DNA of 64,000 nt from Isoperla grammatica (GCA_945910005.1 OX246747.1:9502525-9566524); one strand, 5' to 3'. Positions 35,590 through 46,548 are shown, counted from the first letter of the stretch. The notes: generated by a model from the sequence alone, not told the origin. A program made the numbers and translations.

Positions 35590-36519
35590 TTATTGTCCAA
35601 CGAGCTGACATGCCGGCCGGCGGTACAACACCCGGGGAGCGGGCTGCGCTAGATGCAGCGTGCAGCTTTCCGGCTCATCGGCAGTCATCGCCAGGTTGTC
35701 CAACCCGACCTGTGACGTAGCCGCTCGCTCGTCTGCCGGAGCGACTGGATCAGCTGTCCTCACTGCGACATGCACAGCTGGGGGCTTGACCTTCGCCGAC
35801 CTTTTCAACCGCAGTAGGTACCACAGAACTCCTAGCACAGAGAGAACAGTAATTAGTCCTACACTTCCATAAATGGCTGAGTGTTTAACTTGGTTGTTGT
35901 ATCTAATCTCTTTTATTTTGTTTATCTGCTTTAGGAGCTCATTAATTTTTAGACTTCGTTCACCATCATTGCTAATTATTGCCTTCTCTAATGTGAATTC
36001 TTTGAAATCCTCATGCTGACTAAAATTTTCACTTGTTAGATGCTCATATTCAAGATCTAATATTGTTGGAATTTCAGGAGAAATAATTGGATTTGCATCT
36101 ATTGTGGCATAGGATTTCCCGTTACTATATGGCAATAATTTAAAATCTGTAGAATAATAAAAGCAATTAGATGACATTGGTAACACTCCTGTTCCAGTGA
36201 TAACCTGGGTCTGGGCCGAGCTGTTAGCCGGGCCCCGACACCGCTGTACCAGCTTGGTGGTCCGGTCCACACTGTAGATCCAGGACGTCTTGTCTGGCGT
36301 CCGGAACCATCGTGGCTTGAAACCGTCGGGCAGCAGTCTCCGGTCGCACGTTCTCCGAGCGACGTCTTCCTGCCCTAGGAACAAGGCGACCTCGCATCCT
36401 TCTGCTCGATATGTATATATTGCTAAATCAGCTGGACAGATGGAATATGTGGTACCTTGTTGACATTTCTGAAACTCAGACATGGTTATTAATAAATAAC
36501 AAATAGGCCTGCCTGTCAT
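35590..36519 (-). CDS. Env-like membrane glycoprotein of Gypsy-2
   Basis: 309 codons from an ATG. The first 150 residues are Cys-rich (for example GTTYSICPADLAIYTY and CEVALFLGQ), followed by a possible coiled coil (SLKINELLKQINKIKEI, about 189-205). One strong membrane helix (SAIYGSVGLITVLSVLG, about 214-236) and a cytoplasmic tail of about 70 residues follow. This layout fits the C-terminal part of the envelope proteins of errantivirus-like Gypsy elements. It is shorter than usual, shows no clear signal peptide or cleavage site, and a CAG acceptor just inside the frame suggests the message may be spliced. It could be a truncated env. Confidence 0.6.
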   Translation of the reverse strand: MTGRPICYLLITMSEFQKCQQGTTYSICPADLAIYTYRAEGCEVALFLGQEDVARRTCDRRLLPDGFKPRWFRTPDKTSWIYSVDRTTKLVQRCRGPANSSAQTQVITGTGVLPMSSNCFYYSTDFKLLPYSNGKSYATIDANPIISPEIPTILDLEYEHLTSENFSQHEDFKEFTLEKAIISNDGERSLKINELLKQINKIKEIRYNNQVKHSAIYGSVGLITVLSVLGVLWYLLRLKRSAKVKPPAVHVAVRTADPVAPADERAATSQVGLDNLAMTADEPESCTLHLAQPAPRVLYRRPACQLVGQ

Positions 36520-36739
36520 GTGGTATTTGACATTAGCAACATTGTAATATACAAAGGCCTAAACCCGGTCCATGTCTACACTAATTAATATGACATGCAT
36601 GCACGTCTTCATGACAGCAATCCACGATTCAGTTGTTGACTCTCGCATGTTGTTAACACTGCTAGATACCCGTCTGCAGCATACGTATCTATTTGAGTCC
36701 AAGATTGTGATTACATATCTCTCTCTCCCTCTTTTTTTT

Positions 36740-39700
36740 TTACTTTTTCTCGTGTACCTTCGGGCTAGAGGATGAGGACTGCAATCTTGCCCTGGACCGC
36801 AAATTGTATCTGGCTGCGAGTGTTTCTGTAGTTACGAGCGGCGTGGATTGTGCGAGTGTTGTTCCGGTATCATCATTTTCTGACTGGAATACCTCGTCGT
36901 CCACGCCAGCTTGTTCTATTTGTGAATCTTCGTGCTCGGCGTTAGAGTTTGCCACCTTCTCGATAGATTGTCTTTCCTCTGTCTCTGGTGCGTCTTCTAC
37001 TACAGCGCTAGTTTGACCTCTGCCCAGCAGTTGCGGACTTGAACAACCTTCCGCGGCTGAAGTTTCACTATCAGTAGAGTCTTTATCGAGACCCAACTGT
37101 TCATTGTTCGGGTCCTCGTTATCGTTGTCGTCTGCGTCGGTTTCTGTTGTTTCACTCTCTAGAGATTCGTCTCCCGCTACAACAGAACCTTCGTCAGATG
37201 ACTCGCAAGCTGACTCTACCGGAGACGGTGATGTGGATCGATGAATCTCAACCGGAACATGCCTATGCGGTGGCATTGTGTCTGCCTCATCCTCGGATTG
37301 GTCGGACAATGGACTTATGACTTCAATGTCTGTTCTCGATCGACCGCGTGTACGTTGCATCGTAGGCATTTCCTCAACATCATCTGCCGTCTGTTGCATA
37401 TGCTGGTGGTTGTCTTTCCTAGGACATCGCTGTTGTCTATTTGATGAGGTCGAACTATCACTATCTATCGGGCTATCGGGGTTTTGGACTTTTACTTTCT
37501 TAGGTCTCCCTCGTGGTCTTTTGACCATTATTGGTTTGGCTTGATCTATTGGTTGTTTCACATTCTGAGCTTCTGCTAATTTAGGTCGCCCCCTAGGTTT
37601 CTTGGGTTCAACCGGCATTTTGCAGGGTTTTATGCGATTAGAATGGATAATAGTTTCCTTGTTTTTGTTAAACTGTAACTTATAATTTTCGTTACCAATT
37701 TTTTCCAAAATTTTGTATGGTCCAGTCCACGGACTAGCAAGTTTCTTACTCAGTCCTGGTTTCATTGCTGCGTTATGCAAGTAGACGTATTCACCCACAT
37801 TGTAAGATTGTGGTTTTGCCTTTTGGTCATAATATCGTTTTTGTGAATCACGAGCCTTGCGATTATTTTGTTTGACTAATTCATAAGCTTCGTTAAGTTT
37901 GTCGGCAAGTTGTTGTTGTTGTTCCGATTCATCCCCTACTAGGTTTGGTTCTAGGTTGTCATTAAACGGTAGGCTCATCTCTCGGCCATGCAACAAGTAA
38001 TATGGAGAGTAACCAGTTACGTCATTCGGTGTACTTCTGTAAGCCATCGTGGCATAAGGTACGAACCGGTCCCACGTTTTGTGGTCTTTGTCCACATACT
38101 GTGCAATCATGTTAACGAGCGTCTGGTGTAGTCGCTCGACCAGACCGTTTGACATTGGATTGTACGGACTTGTTTGTAATTTCTTTATTTTCAACAATCG
38201 ACAGGTCTCCTGCATCAATGCCGAAACAAAATTTCGACCTTGGTCAGTTAACAACTTCTTAGGTGTGCCGTGTCGTGTTATGATTTTCTCGACAAACTCT
38301 CGGGCTACTGTTTCAGCTGTTTGATCTTTGATAGGAATTGCTTCGCAGTACCGAGTGAAATAGTCAATGAACGTCAGCAAATATTTATTTCCATTGGTAG
38401 TAGTAGGAAGTGGACCAACTATATCCATGCTTACCAATTCGAATGGATTGGAAGTTTCCTCGTGTGTGCCCAGTGGTATTACCTTACGCTTACCTGGTTT
38501 TCGTTTCGCACACGAGTCGCATTCGAGTACATATTTTTCAATGTCTCGTCTCAGAGTTTTCCAATAGTATCGTGCCTGAACTAGGTCAATCGTGCGTTTC
38601 ACACCTTGATGTCCGCTAAACACTGTATCGTGATGGTTCTGAATTATGCGTTGAATCAGGTTAGCGGGTACGACTATACGCCAGATGTCGCCATTTACAT
38701 GATACAGCAGACCGTCTTCGTCGAGCTGAAATTGTTCTTCGTATTCAGGCTCTTCCAGGTTTTGGATGATGTTATAGCAATTTTCATCATTTTGCTGTTC
38801 CTGTAAGAATAGGTCTCTGCTCATCAGAGGTAGATAGGTTGTTTTCCCTCTGGTTGCGAGTACGTTCACTTGACGACTCAGCGCATCGGCATTTGTATTA
38901 CTTTTGCCCGGTTTGTGAATTATTTCGAATTCAAACTCGGACAGTCGTACCATCCACCGTGTTAATCGAGACGATTTAGGCTCTTTTAACTTCAACATCC
39001 ACCTCAGTGGTGCATGATCAGTGAATAGTGTGAATGGGCGGCCAAATAGATAGCATCGGAAGTACTTTGTTCCCCATACTACCGCGAGTAGTTCGCGATC
39101 GGTGGTACTATAATTTCGTTCAGCTTTGTTGAGCTGTCGCGATGCGTATGCTATTGGTTTCTCCACGCCATTGATTTTTTGTGATAGGACTGCTCCTACG
39201 GCAAGTCCACTAGCATCGGTTGCCAGAATAAACGGCTCTGTAAAGACTGGATATTTCAAAATGGATTCTCCACAGAGTTGCGCTTTTAAATTTTCGAACG
39301 CTTGTTGATGCTGGTTCGTCCAAACGAATGGAACGTCCTGCTTCGTCAACTGCGTTAGAGGTTGTGCCTTATCAGCGTAATTTTCGATAAATTTTCTATA
39401 GTAACCCGACAATCCTAGGAATGCTCGTACATCTTTGACATTCTGTGGTCTCTTGTAGTCCTTAATGGCTGTTGTAAGCCGCGGGTCAGGTTTTACACCG
39501 TCGCAAGTGACTACATGACCGAGGTAATTTACTTCAGATTGAGCAAATGTACATTTGTCTGGCTGGATTTTTAGGTTGGCTTCTCTGAGCCTTTCAAACA
39601 CCTTACGCAGACTTTCAACATGGTCATCGATTGTACGGCTATATAGAATGATATCGTCCAGATATATCATGCATTCTATATTAGTTAGGCCTGCGAGCAC

Positions 39701-41293
39701 ACAATCCATCAATCTCTGGAAGGTAGCTGGGGCTCCACACAGTCCAAACGCCATCCGGTTGTAGTGATAATGACCGGTAGGGGTGGAAAACCCAGTTTTT
39801 TCTCTGTCCTTCTCATCGATTTGGCATTGGTAATATCCGCTTCGCAGGTCCAACGTTGTAAAATATTTACAATTCCCTAGGTTGTCTAGAGTTTCGGTTA
39901 TGTTTGGTAGGGGGTAAGCATCCCCTTTACTGACTTGATTCAACCCTCTAAAGTCAGTGACCAATCTGTACTTGGGTTCAGCTCCTTCTGCAACCTTTTT
40001 AGGTACCAAAATAATGGGTGCGGACCAGGGAGAGTTCGATGGTTCAATTATACCCTTTCGAAGCATATCGTCTATATGCTCGTCAACCACACCCTTCAAG
40101 GCATGCGGTATCCGGTATGGATGCTTGCGCACTGGCTTTGCATCTCCTGTGTCAATTGTATGTTTAACCATACTTGTACACCCGAGCGTATCCTCTGACT
40201 CGGAGAACAACTCAACGTATTGATCAAGTACGCTGTTTACCTTAGCCCTACTTTGAGGCTCTAAGTGTGCTAGTTTGCTCTCGAGAAGTGCCTTTACTTT
40301 GGCCTTATCTTGCTGTGCATTATCTGTTTCCATTGCTCGCCTTTTGACATTAGGCAGCACTGCACGGATATCTCGCTGGGTTTCGGACACGTTTGAATCC
40401 ATTCTTTCTGCCTCTCCCAACAAAGTGTTTTTCACTAGTTGGATCGGATCCATCCCAACATTCATGAGTTTGAGGGGAACTAGATTGCCGTTCGTGCTAG
40501 CCGCAACTCTGGCCACTAACACACCGTGTAGTTGCACCGCTTGGGGTTCGACAACTACGTCGGTAGGAATACTAGGACCTCCTCGATCTAGTCTCCCATA
40601 TACAATGACTTCACTACGGCTAGGCAACATGGTGGTTTCCTGCGCATAAACTTTCCAACCTTTAGTTGTAGTGTTCGCAGACTTAACTGTGCTGTTTGAA
40701 CTACCTGCCTGTGCTGAATTCTCACTAGGGTTGCGCGTACCCGTTGGAGTTCCTGACAAGGCTCGAGCGGCAGGGGTAATTAGGCCCTTCCGTCCGCGTG
40801 TTGATTCCTGCTCACCCGGATTAATTACTTCCAAGTGAACATTAGTGAATCTGGTAGAACAAGTGTTGCATTTATGCCCGTTAGGACACGTAGCTGCACG
40901 TGCTGCTTTCCCAATAAATGGTACTTCACTATGTTTAATGCGTAGGGTTTGTGAGTCGAAGTTTAATACTCCTTTCTCCCGTGAGAGAAAGTCCACGCCT
41001 AGGATGCCATCGAATGGTAGATCTAGATTGGCTACATGAAACTGATGTTTATAATTTTGACTTTGGATACTGAACGTAACAGATTGTAGCCCAAGTATCT
41101 GAATAGTTGTTCCTGTTACGCCCCTAGCCCGTGTATGATCGGTCCTAAGTGCATCTGTGCTAACGCCTGGTTGTAGGACAGAAATCGTAGCTCCGGTATC
41201 GAACAGTAGCTGTCTGACTATTCCTTCTATCTCTACCTCAATGAGAACTTCACAGTCTCCATTATCGGGCGTAGCTACACTAGGCACCGTCAC
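36740..41293 (-). CDS. Gypsy-2 Pol polyprotein with AT-hook tail
   Basis: 1517 codons counted from a GTG. The frame is open further upstream and overlaps the gag end in the -1 frame, so it is probably made by frameshift. Protease has LFDTGATIS (about 30). Reverse transcriptase has YLDD (544-547). RNase H has TDASG, the integrase finger is HHCC type, and the catalytic blocks are SMDIVGP, LLTDQGRNF and NGLVERLHQ. A GPY/F-type WTGPYKIL follows. The last 300 residues are unusual: two AT-hook cores KKPRGRPKL (about 1230) and KRPRGRPKK (about 1260), a third RTRGRSR, then a long acidic Ser/Glu/Asp tail. No internal stop is present. RT and integrase resemble the 17.6/297-type Gypsy group. Confidence 0.92.
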   Translation of the reverse strand: MTVPSVATPDNGDCEVLIEVEIEGIVRQLLFDTGATISVLQPGVSTDALRTDHTRARGVTGTTIQILGLQSVTFSIQSQNYKHQFHVANLDLPFDGILGVDFLSREKGVLNFDSQTLRIKHSEVPFIGKAARAATCPNGHKCNTCSTRFTNVHLEVINPGEQESTRGRKGLITPAARALSGTPTGTRNPSENSAQAGSSNSTVKSANTTTKGWKVYAQETTMLPSRSEVIVYGRLDRGGPSIPTDVVVEPQAVQLHGVLVARVAASTNGNLVPLKLMNVGMDPIQLVKNTLLGEAERMDSNVSETQRDIRAVLPNVKRRAMETDNAQQDKAKVKALLESKLAHLEPQSRAKVNSVLDQYVELFSESEDTLGCTSMVKHTIDTGDAKPVRKHPYRIPHALKGVVDEHIDDMLRKGIIEPSNSPWSAPIILVPKKVAEGAEPKYRLVTDFRGLNQVSKGDAYPLPNITETLDNLGNCKYFTTLDLRSGYYQCQIDEKDREKTGFSTPTGHYHYNRMAFGLCGAPATFQRLMDCVLAGLTNIECMIYLDDIILYSRTIDDHVESLRKVFERLREANLKIQPDKCTFAQSEVNYLGHVVTCDGVKPDPRLTTAIKDYKRPQNVKDVRAFLGLSGYYRKFIENYADKAQPLTQLTKQDVPFVWTNQHQQAFENLKAQLCGESILKYPVFTEPFILATDASGLAVGAVLSQKINGVEKPIAYASRQLNKAERNYSTTDRELLAVVWGTKYFRCYLFGRPFTLFTDHAPLRWMLKLKEPKSSRLTRWMVRLSEFEFEIIHKPGKSNTNADALSRQVNVLATRGKTTYLPLMSRDLFLQEQQNDENCYNIIQNLEEPEYEEQFQLDEDGLLYHVNGDIWRIVVPANLIQRIIQNHHDTVFSGHQGVKRTIDLVQARYYWKTLRRDIEKYVLECDSCAKRKPGKRKVIPLGTHEETSNPFELVSMDIVGPLPTTTNGNKYLLTFIDYFTRYCEAIPIKDQTAETVAREFVEKIITRHGTPKKLLTDQGRNFVSALMQETCRLLKIKKLQTSPYNPMSNGLVERLHQTLVNMIAQYVDKDHKTWDRFVPYATMAYRSTPNDVTGYSPYYLLHGREMSLPFNDNLEPNLVGDESEQQQQLADKLNEAYELVKQNNRKARDSQKRYYDQKAKPQSYNVGEYVYLHNAAMKPGLSKKLASPWTGPYKILEKIGNENYKLQFNKNKETIIHSNRIKPCKMPVEPKKPRGRPKLAEAQNVKQPIDQAKPIMVKRPRGRPKKVKVQNPDSPIDSDSSTSSNRQQRCPRKDNHQHMQQTADDVEEMPTMQRTRGRSRTDIEVISPLSDQSEDEADTMPPHRHVPVEIHRSTSPSPVESACESSDEGSVVAGDESLESETTETDADDNDNEDPNNEQLGLDKDSTDSETSAAEGCSSPQLLGRGQTSAVVEDAPETEERQSIEKVANSNAEHEDSQIEQAGVDDEVFQSENDDTGTTLAQSTPLVTTETLAARYNLRSRARLQSSSSSPKVHEKK

Positions 41294-41301
41294 CTGTTGG
41301 A

Positions 41302-42372
41302 CTAGTTCTGGCTCGTTGATGGGGCCCTCAACGAACCTTGACCTTTTGGGTCTTGCGTCGCGGCCTCCGGCGATGGCTTATGCCAGCAGTTCCTGCTACG
41401 GTGTCCTGGCTTCCGACAATGAACACAAAATGGAGGTTTCTTGCCCTTGTGCTTGTTACCGTTTACTTTTGTCGGGGGTTCACCGGACTCTGGGGGACTA
41501 GCCTTCGCTTGATTGGCTTTATTCCCTCTGCAGTCTCGGGAATAGTGACCCTTTTTGTAACACGAGTAACAAGTTACGCTATTAGATTGAGTCGCGTACA
41601 CTACCTTGGATGATTTTGGTTCTTGTTCTTTAGCCGCCTGGTCGGTCGAATTAACCGCGACTGCGAGAGTTATCGCCTCCGCTAGTGTGCTTGGCATACG
41701 GTATCGTACCTGCAATCCTACATTGCCCAGGAGACCGTTTGTGTAAGCGGCTAATAACCTACGCTCAGCTTCCCTGTTAATAATCTGCTGCTCCCGCGCG
41801 TCCCCTACTTTCTGAATCGTTGCAAGGCATAACTGCTTGCAACGGTCAGCAAAGGCTTCGGGTGATTCGCCAGCAGTCTGTTTAGCATTTTGGAGCTGCG
41901 TGTAATAAAACTGATCCGGTTGTTTAGACCGAAATCGTTCAATTAACGCTGCTCGGAAGTTAGCGTATGAGATCCCAGGAGCCTGAAGCTCTGCATTACT
42001 TTCTAGAAAAGTAAGTGCAGGCCCGAGCAATTTGAGACCAATGATCTTCATCTTATCGGTCTCTGTCCAGGATCCTAGATCAGCTGCCTTATCGATCTGG
42101 GAGAGGAAACCCTCGACTGGTAAATCCGAGGCGTCTCCCTTCCAGGGCTTGATCATATTGCCCACAGTGAGGTCTTTAACCACAGCCAATTCACCCTGGT
42201 TTCCATTATGTTCGTGCTGCTGCGCCTGGGTAGGGCGAGCAGCTGCCTCAGCTTTAACCGTCACTAGCTCAGCTCGAACTTGTTCGTATGCAGTTTGCAA
42301 CTGCCCAAACTGAGTTCTTATATGAGTCAGCTCCTGAACTAGTCTCTCAAACTGTTCTTTTGTAACGGCCAT
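41302..42372 (-). CDS. Gypsy-2 Gag protein
   Basis: 356 codons from a good ATG. A coiled coil covers about residues 8-50, and a capsid-like helical region contains PWKGDASDLPVEGFLSQI and ESPEAFADRCKQL. Two CCHC zinc knuckles, CYSCYKKGHYSRDC and CVHCRKPGHRSRNC, bind RNA. The stop is TAG at 41302-41304. The pol frame overlaps the last part of gag in the -1 frame. No canonical slippery heptamer was recognised. Confidence 0.9.
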   Translation of the reverse strand: MAVTKEQFERLVQELTHIRTQFGQLQTAYEQVRAELVTVKAEAAARPTQAQQHEHNGNQGELAVVKDLTVGNMIKPWKGDASDLPVEGFLSQIDKAADLGSWTETDKMKIIGLKLLGPALTFLESNAELQAPGISYANFRAALIERFRSKQPDQFYYTQLQNAKQTAGESPEAFADRCKQLCLATIQKVGDAREQQIINREAERRLLAAYTNGLLGNVGLQVRYRMPSTLAEAITLAVAVNSTDQAAKEQEPKSSKVVYATQSNSVTCYSCYKKGHYSRDCRGNKANQAKASPPESGEPPTKVNGNKHKGKKPPFCVHCRKPGHRSRNCWHKPSPEAATQDPKGQGSLRAPSTSQN

Positions 42373-42652
42373 TTTGATTAATCTTTAGATCGTGTGACCA
42401 GAAAAATTTAATTTACAAATACTGAGCTAACTTTATTTTTACGGAAACCAATTATGTTCGGCAAGGTACACTCAACTGTGTTAAGCACACTGCATGCGTA
42501 GTAATAATGTGCAATAACTTACCCAATGATGTCTTCTTGTGATACACTACCCAACCTCTCACACCAATATCAATCAGCAATCAAAACTCCAGTGGGTTCT
42601 TTTTCCAAAGTGTTAGTAAGGAAAAAAGATTATCCCGTAGCTGCCACCAATT
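42373..42652 (-). other. Gypsy-2 leader with primer-binding site
   Basis: 280 bp between the 5' LTR and the gag ATG. TTGGTGGCAGC lies two bases from the LTR edge, where the tRNA primer should anneal. No other frame is present. Confidence 0.6.
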
Positions 42653-43266
42653 TGTTGTGCCGACAATCAGATTGATTACCAGTCAATCTATTATCGACAC
42701 CTGGAGCTTGATTTACTTACTGATATTGGAAATGAGAGGGAAGGATTTTCTGGTTAATTCATAAGCCTTGTAAGATTGTAAATTATTTAATAAAAACAAC
42801 TACTATTCTACTTACATAAGCTTATCACTATTTTTATTATCCCTAACATCCTAGTGAACACCTTATCAGCTAGGCTGCCAGATCACAAGAGAGCGATTGC
42901 AAGCTCTTGCAGCAAGGAGTGGGGGAGAGGGGGTTACCTCATCCACTCCTTGTTCCCATAATGTTAGCTTATGGAGTAAAGTCATATGTAATAATTAAAC
43001 AGTGATCTGCCTGAAATCCCCATATGCTGCTTGTCAGTCTACAAACATATGGAGAGGCTTGTACTGTCTACTCAGCAATCTCGAGTAGCAAGGATCCAGT
43101 GACCGAGGCCTGCAGTTCGCAAGCTAATCAGCTGGACGGGTTGATGGCTGAGCAATAAGTCTACAATGTTCTTGAAAAGTTATCTAATCATATTTATGAT
43201 TACCAAATTATGATTTACCAATCAATCAATGGATATTGATTGAAAGGCTTCCCTGCCCACATCACA
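42653..43266 (-). repeat. 5' LTR of Gypsy-2
   Basis: 614 bp with TG...CA ends. It differs from the 3' LTR at one visible position. Confidence 0.93.
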
Positions 43267-43293
43267 ATAATAATAATAATAATAATAATAATG

Positions 43294-43356
<63 letters not shown>

Positions 43357-43645
43357 TTCCAACGGTCTGGTCACCGAAGAGTGGTCAGCTGCGAAAGAGA
43401 AGCTCCACCTGTAGGACAAGCACGTGCGTGTCATGCAGAAGGCTGCAATCCTCGGCACAACTAATATCGTGCGGAAGGTCCTTAGCCTATGAGCTACATT
43501 GTCAGCACCATCTTTCGGCCGCCACGCTAGGGTGCACTCTCGCATCGTCTTGGCTCAAAAGGAGCCCGATGGTGCAAATGAGAGAAGAGAAGAAAGGAAA
43601 TAACAATAATAATAATAATAAATAATAATAATAATAATAATAATA
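43267..43645. repeat. (AAT)n tracts around an element 3' end
   Basis: AAT repeats at 43267-43355 and 43603-43646 enclose about 245 bp ('ccaacggtctggtcacc' to 'agaagaaaggaaataacaataat'). This resembles the 3' end of a non-LTR element with an AAT tail, like the modules at 32.4-33.1 kb. It is the other side of the tract that Gypsy-2 entered. Confidence 0.55.
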
Positions 43646-44700
43646 ATTTCATTTCATTTCATTTATTTCATTGACACAAAAATACATATACACTCATTTT
43701 GGCATAAGACCACCATGAGCACTTTGCTCGCGCGGTGGTTAGCTCACAATGTCATTAAAACAAAAATTTATTTGCTGTGCCGCCGCCTAATAACCATATA
43801 CATATACACACAACTAAAAACTAAAAACTAAAACATTTAAAATGTTAAACTACAAATAGATATTAAAACAACATTTGCATCACTCAATTAAAAAAGTATC
43901 TGTTGATTCGATTTGCTTTAAAACATCCCTAGCTTTCATTTTGAAATTACTCAGAGTCATCCTAGCATTAAAGTCAGGCATTAACTTAACCATTATGTTA
44001 AAAAGAGTTGGTCCTCTATATGACAGTTGATTGCGCGCATTTAACATTACAAACTTTGGGACATTAATTTTATACAATAAAGCTTGTCTTGTAATAGAGG
44101 AACTGACCACTGGTTTATATGAACAAGAATTATTGAAAACATACACGACAGTCTTAAAAATATACAAATGTTTCAAAGGTAAAATACATAACATCAAATA
44201 TAGAAAAGTGGTGGAATCTCCTTTCCGCATATTACAGATAGTTCTAAGTACAAAGTTCTGTGACGCAATTAATGGGTGTAACTTGCTAGCAGAGGCACCT
44301 CCCCATATTGCAGGTTACTCTGATACAACGCAAAATACAACTGCCGCAACACCTCCACTGGCATAAATTTCCTCATGTGATAAAATAACAGTATTATAGG
44401 CCTGATTTTTGACTGCAAATAATTGATGTGATCGTACCAATGTAACGCCGAGTCAATGAATACCCCCAAGTATTTAATGGATTCGCACCTTTCAATCTCA
44501 TTACAATTACAGATAGCAGCTGTACAGCCTGGGAAGTGATATTTTAGTGTCAGATTAGGTATTGCCAGATCCTCTTTAAAACGAAAAATTATGAACTTAG
44601 TTTTTGAAATATTTAGAACAAGTTTATTGAGACCAAAGAAGACGGACAACACACGCATGTCTTCATTTATAAGGGCCTCAAGTATACTGTACGATATTGC
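43646..44700 (-). pseudogene. 5'-truncated LINE: reverse transcriptase C-terminal part
   Basis: On the minus strand 44658-44269 encodes LNKLVLNISKTKFIIF, then IKYLGVFIDSALHWYDHI and LRQLYFALYQSNLQYG. These are the thumb-side motifs of Jockey/CR1-type reverse transcriptases (N-K-L-x-L-N-x-x-K-T and Y-L-G-V-x-I-D). A stop follows, and the sequence resumes in the frame 44230-43880 (YRGPTLFNIMVKL). The minus-strand 3' end runs into ATGAAATGAAAT repeats near 43646, then AAT repeats. The catalytic YxDD block is missing, so the copy is dead on arrival. Confidence 0.7.
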
Positions 44701-44899
44701 GGAAAGAGCCAGTGCTGACCCTTACTAAAAATATACATCACCAATGAATAACCAAATATAAACCAAGGTGCACATCACCAATTGATAACCATGTGTAAAC
44801 CAAATAGTAACTTTTGTTTCAAAATGTGACTATTTGGTGATGGATGCATAACCTATTGCAAACCACTTCTTGGGATGGATGCAAACCAAAGCATCACCT

Positions 44900-45215
44900 T
44901 GGTAACTAATGAATAACCACATAGTCGCAAATTATAAACCAATTGATAACCAAAACATAACCTCGGTGACTTATTAATAACCATATAGTCATCTATTATA
45001 AACCAATTGATAACCAAAACATAACCTCGGTGACTTATTAATAACTATAAAGTCGCGAATTATAAACCAATTGATAACCAAAACATAACCTTGGTGACTT
45101 ATTAATAACCATATAGTCACGAATTACAAACCAATTGATAACCAAAACATAACCTTGGTGACTTATTAATAACTATATAGTCAAGCATTATAAACCAATC
45201 AATTGATAACCATTA
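44900..45215. repeat. 64-bp tandem repeat, about 4.5 units
   Basis: The unit is 'aaccaattgataaccaaaa' then 'cataacctcggtgacttatt' then 'aataaccatatagtc' plus a variable piece. Looser relatives of the words 'ataacca' and 'catcacc' extend left to about 44720. There is no coding frame. Unlike the other arrays here, the unit is not a multiple of three. Confidence 0.75.
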
Positions 45216-45511
45216 TCAAAAAATGAACATACAAATTAAAAAAAAAAAAAAATACATTTTATTTTGTTTTAAACAAAATTAAAGTGTGATGGCAAATTTT
45301 ATCTTAACAAACATACCCCTCTACTAATAATACATGTAAATCATACTTACCTCAAAATTAAGAACTAAAAAATATGGGTCAAAGGATGTGAAAGGATGTC
45401 CAGTGAAATGCCATTTATACATTTTTCAATGTAGGCTACATCAGCAAGAACATGTTTTAGTTAACTAAACAAATTAGGCCTATACAATAAGCATGGCGGT
45501 ATCATAAAAGT

Positions 45512-45910
45512 TAGGGATGTCAAACAATATGAAATTCAATATCGCTAATCGTAAAACAAACACAAACTTGTTGCGATATTTGCGATAATATTGTCGGCAA
45601 AAATATCGTGACGATATTGCAAATAAATTTTTTACCGCGGTATATGATGAAAGATGCACTAAATACTTGTGCGTTTATTTGGCTACTCGTTTTTAAATTT
45701 TGCCATATCCTCATCGCGCCTAATTGTCAACCCATGCCCGAGCGTTAGGCGGACGCTCAGTGAGTGCTGAGCGAACGCCCAAATTCAAATATAAAAGCAA
45801 GTCATTGCGATATCTTACATAATTTAATATTGTATGATTATTGCAATGTGACTCGCCATATCACGATATTATCTATATTTATTGATATAGGATTATTGTT
45901 GACATTCCTA
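45512..45910. mobile_element. Nonautonomous hAT element, 399 bp
   Basis: Ends TAGGGATGTCAAACAATA and TATTGTTGACATTCCTA are imperfect inverted repeats. Flanks ATAAAAGT (45504-45511) and ATAAAAAG (45911-45918) are an 8-bp duplication with one mismatch. The interior is rich in 'gcgatat/atatcg'. Confidence 0.65.
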
Positions 45911-46548
45911 ATAAAAAGGTTCCATTGGAGAAATGAAAAATATATAGCTGTTTTCACTGTACCAGCATGGGTGCAATCAAATAGAATATCCAATATCATA
46001 GGTTGTATTTTAATAATGCCACTTAGTATTTATTACCTATTGAACAATGCAATACAAACTAACTACACGAACTAAATACGTCATTGTAATTCTGCAACAT
46101 TGTCCTATTATTTCATCTGCGGACGATACAAATATCTACATGTATCTGGATATGAACTAAATTCATCAATATGCATTTGTTAAATATAGAGAGGAGTGGG
46201 AATGCCAAAAGTATTGGGTATTCCCAAATGTTTGATCATTCCTAAAGTTGAGACATTCACAAAGTTTTGCACATTACCAAGAACTTGAGTGTTACCAAGC
46301 TCTTTTGCTTGGATATACCTAATTAAGGAATACTTTTTCTCGGTGTTTCGATGTTTGGCGAAGGCTGTGTTTCAGGCAATGATTGTTCATGGATTTCATG
46401 TTTTCATGTTTTAAACATGTTAACCCTAAGATCCCTTTTCCCATTCCGCATCATTTTATTTTAGTGATTTTTATTTTATATTAATTATTACATTATGTAC
46501 ATTTTTATATAATTAATATAAATATTAATATTTAATAATATTATAATA

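Larger units (their letters stand above)
33219..43266 (-). mobile_element. Complete Gypsy-type element with env-like frame (Gypsy-2), 10,048 bp
   Basis: LTRs of 614 bp (TGTTGTGCC...CATCACA read on plus) differ at one visible base. The flanks are AT-rich AAT repeats with a 4-bp duplication ATAA, whose exact extent is blurred by the microsatellite. On the minus strand a primer-binding-like TTGGTGGCAGC lies next to the 5' LTR, and a purine-rich AAAAAGTGGGAAG precedes the 3' LTR. Order is gag, pol, env-like, then 1.75 kb without a gene. It is young and largely intact. Confidence 0.93.
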
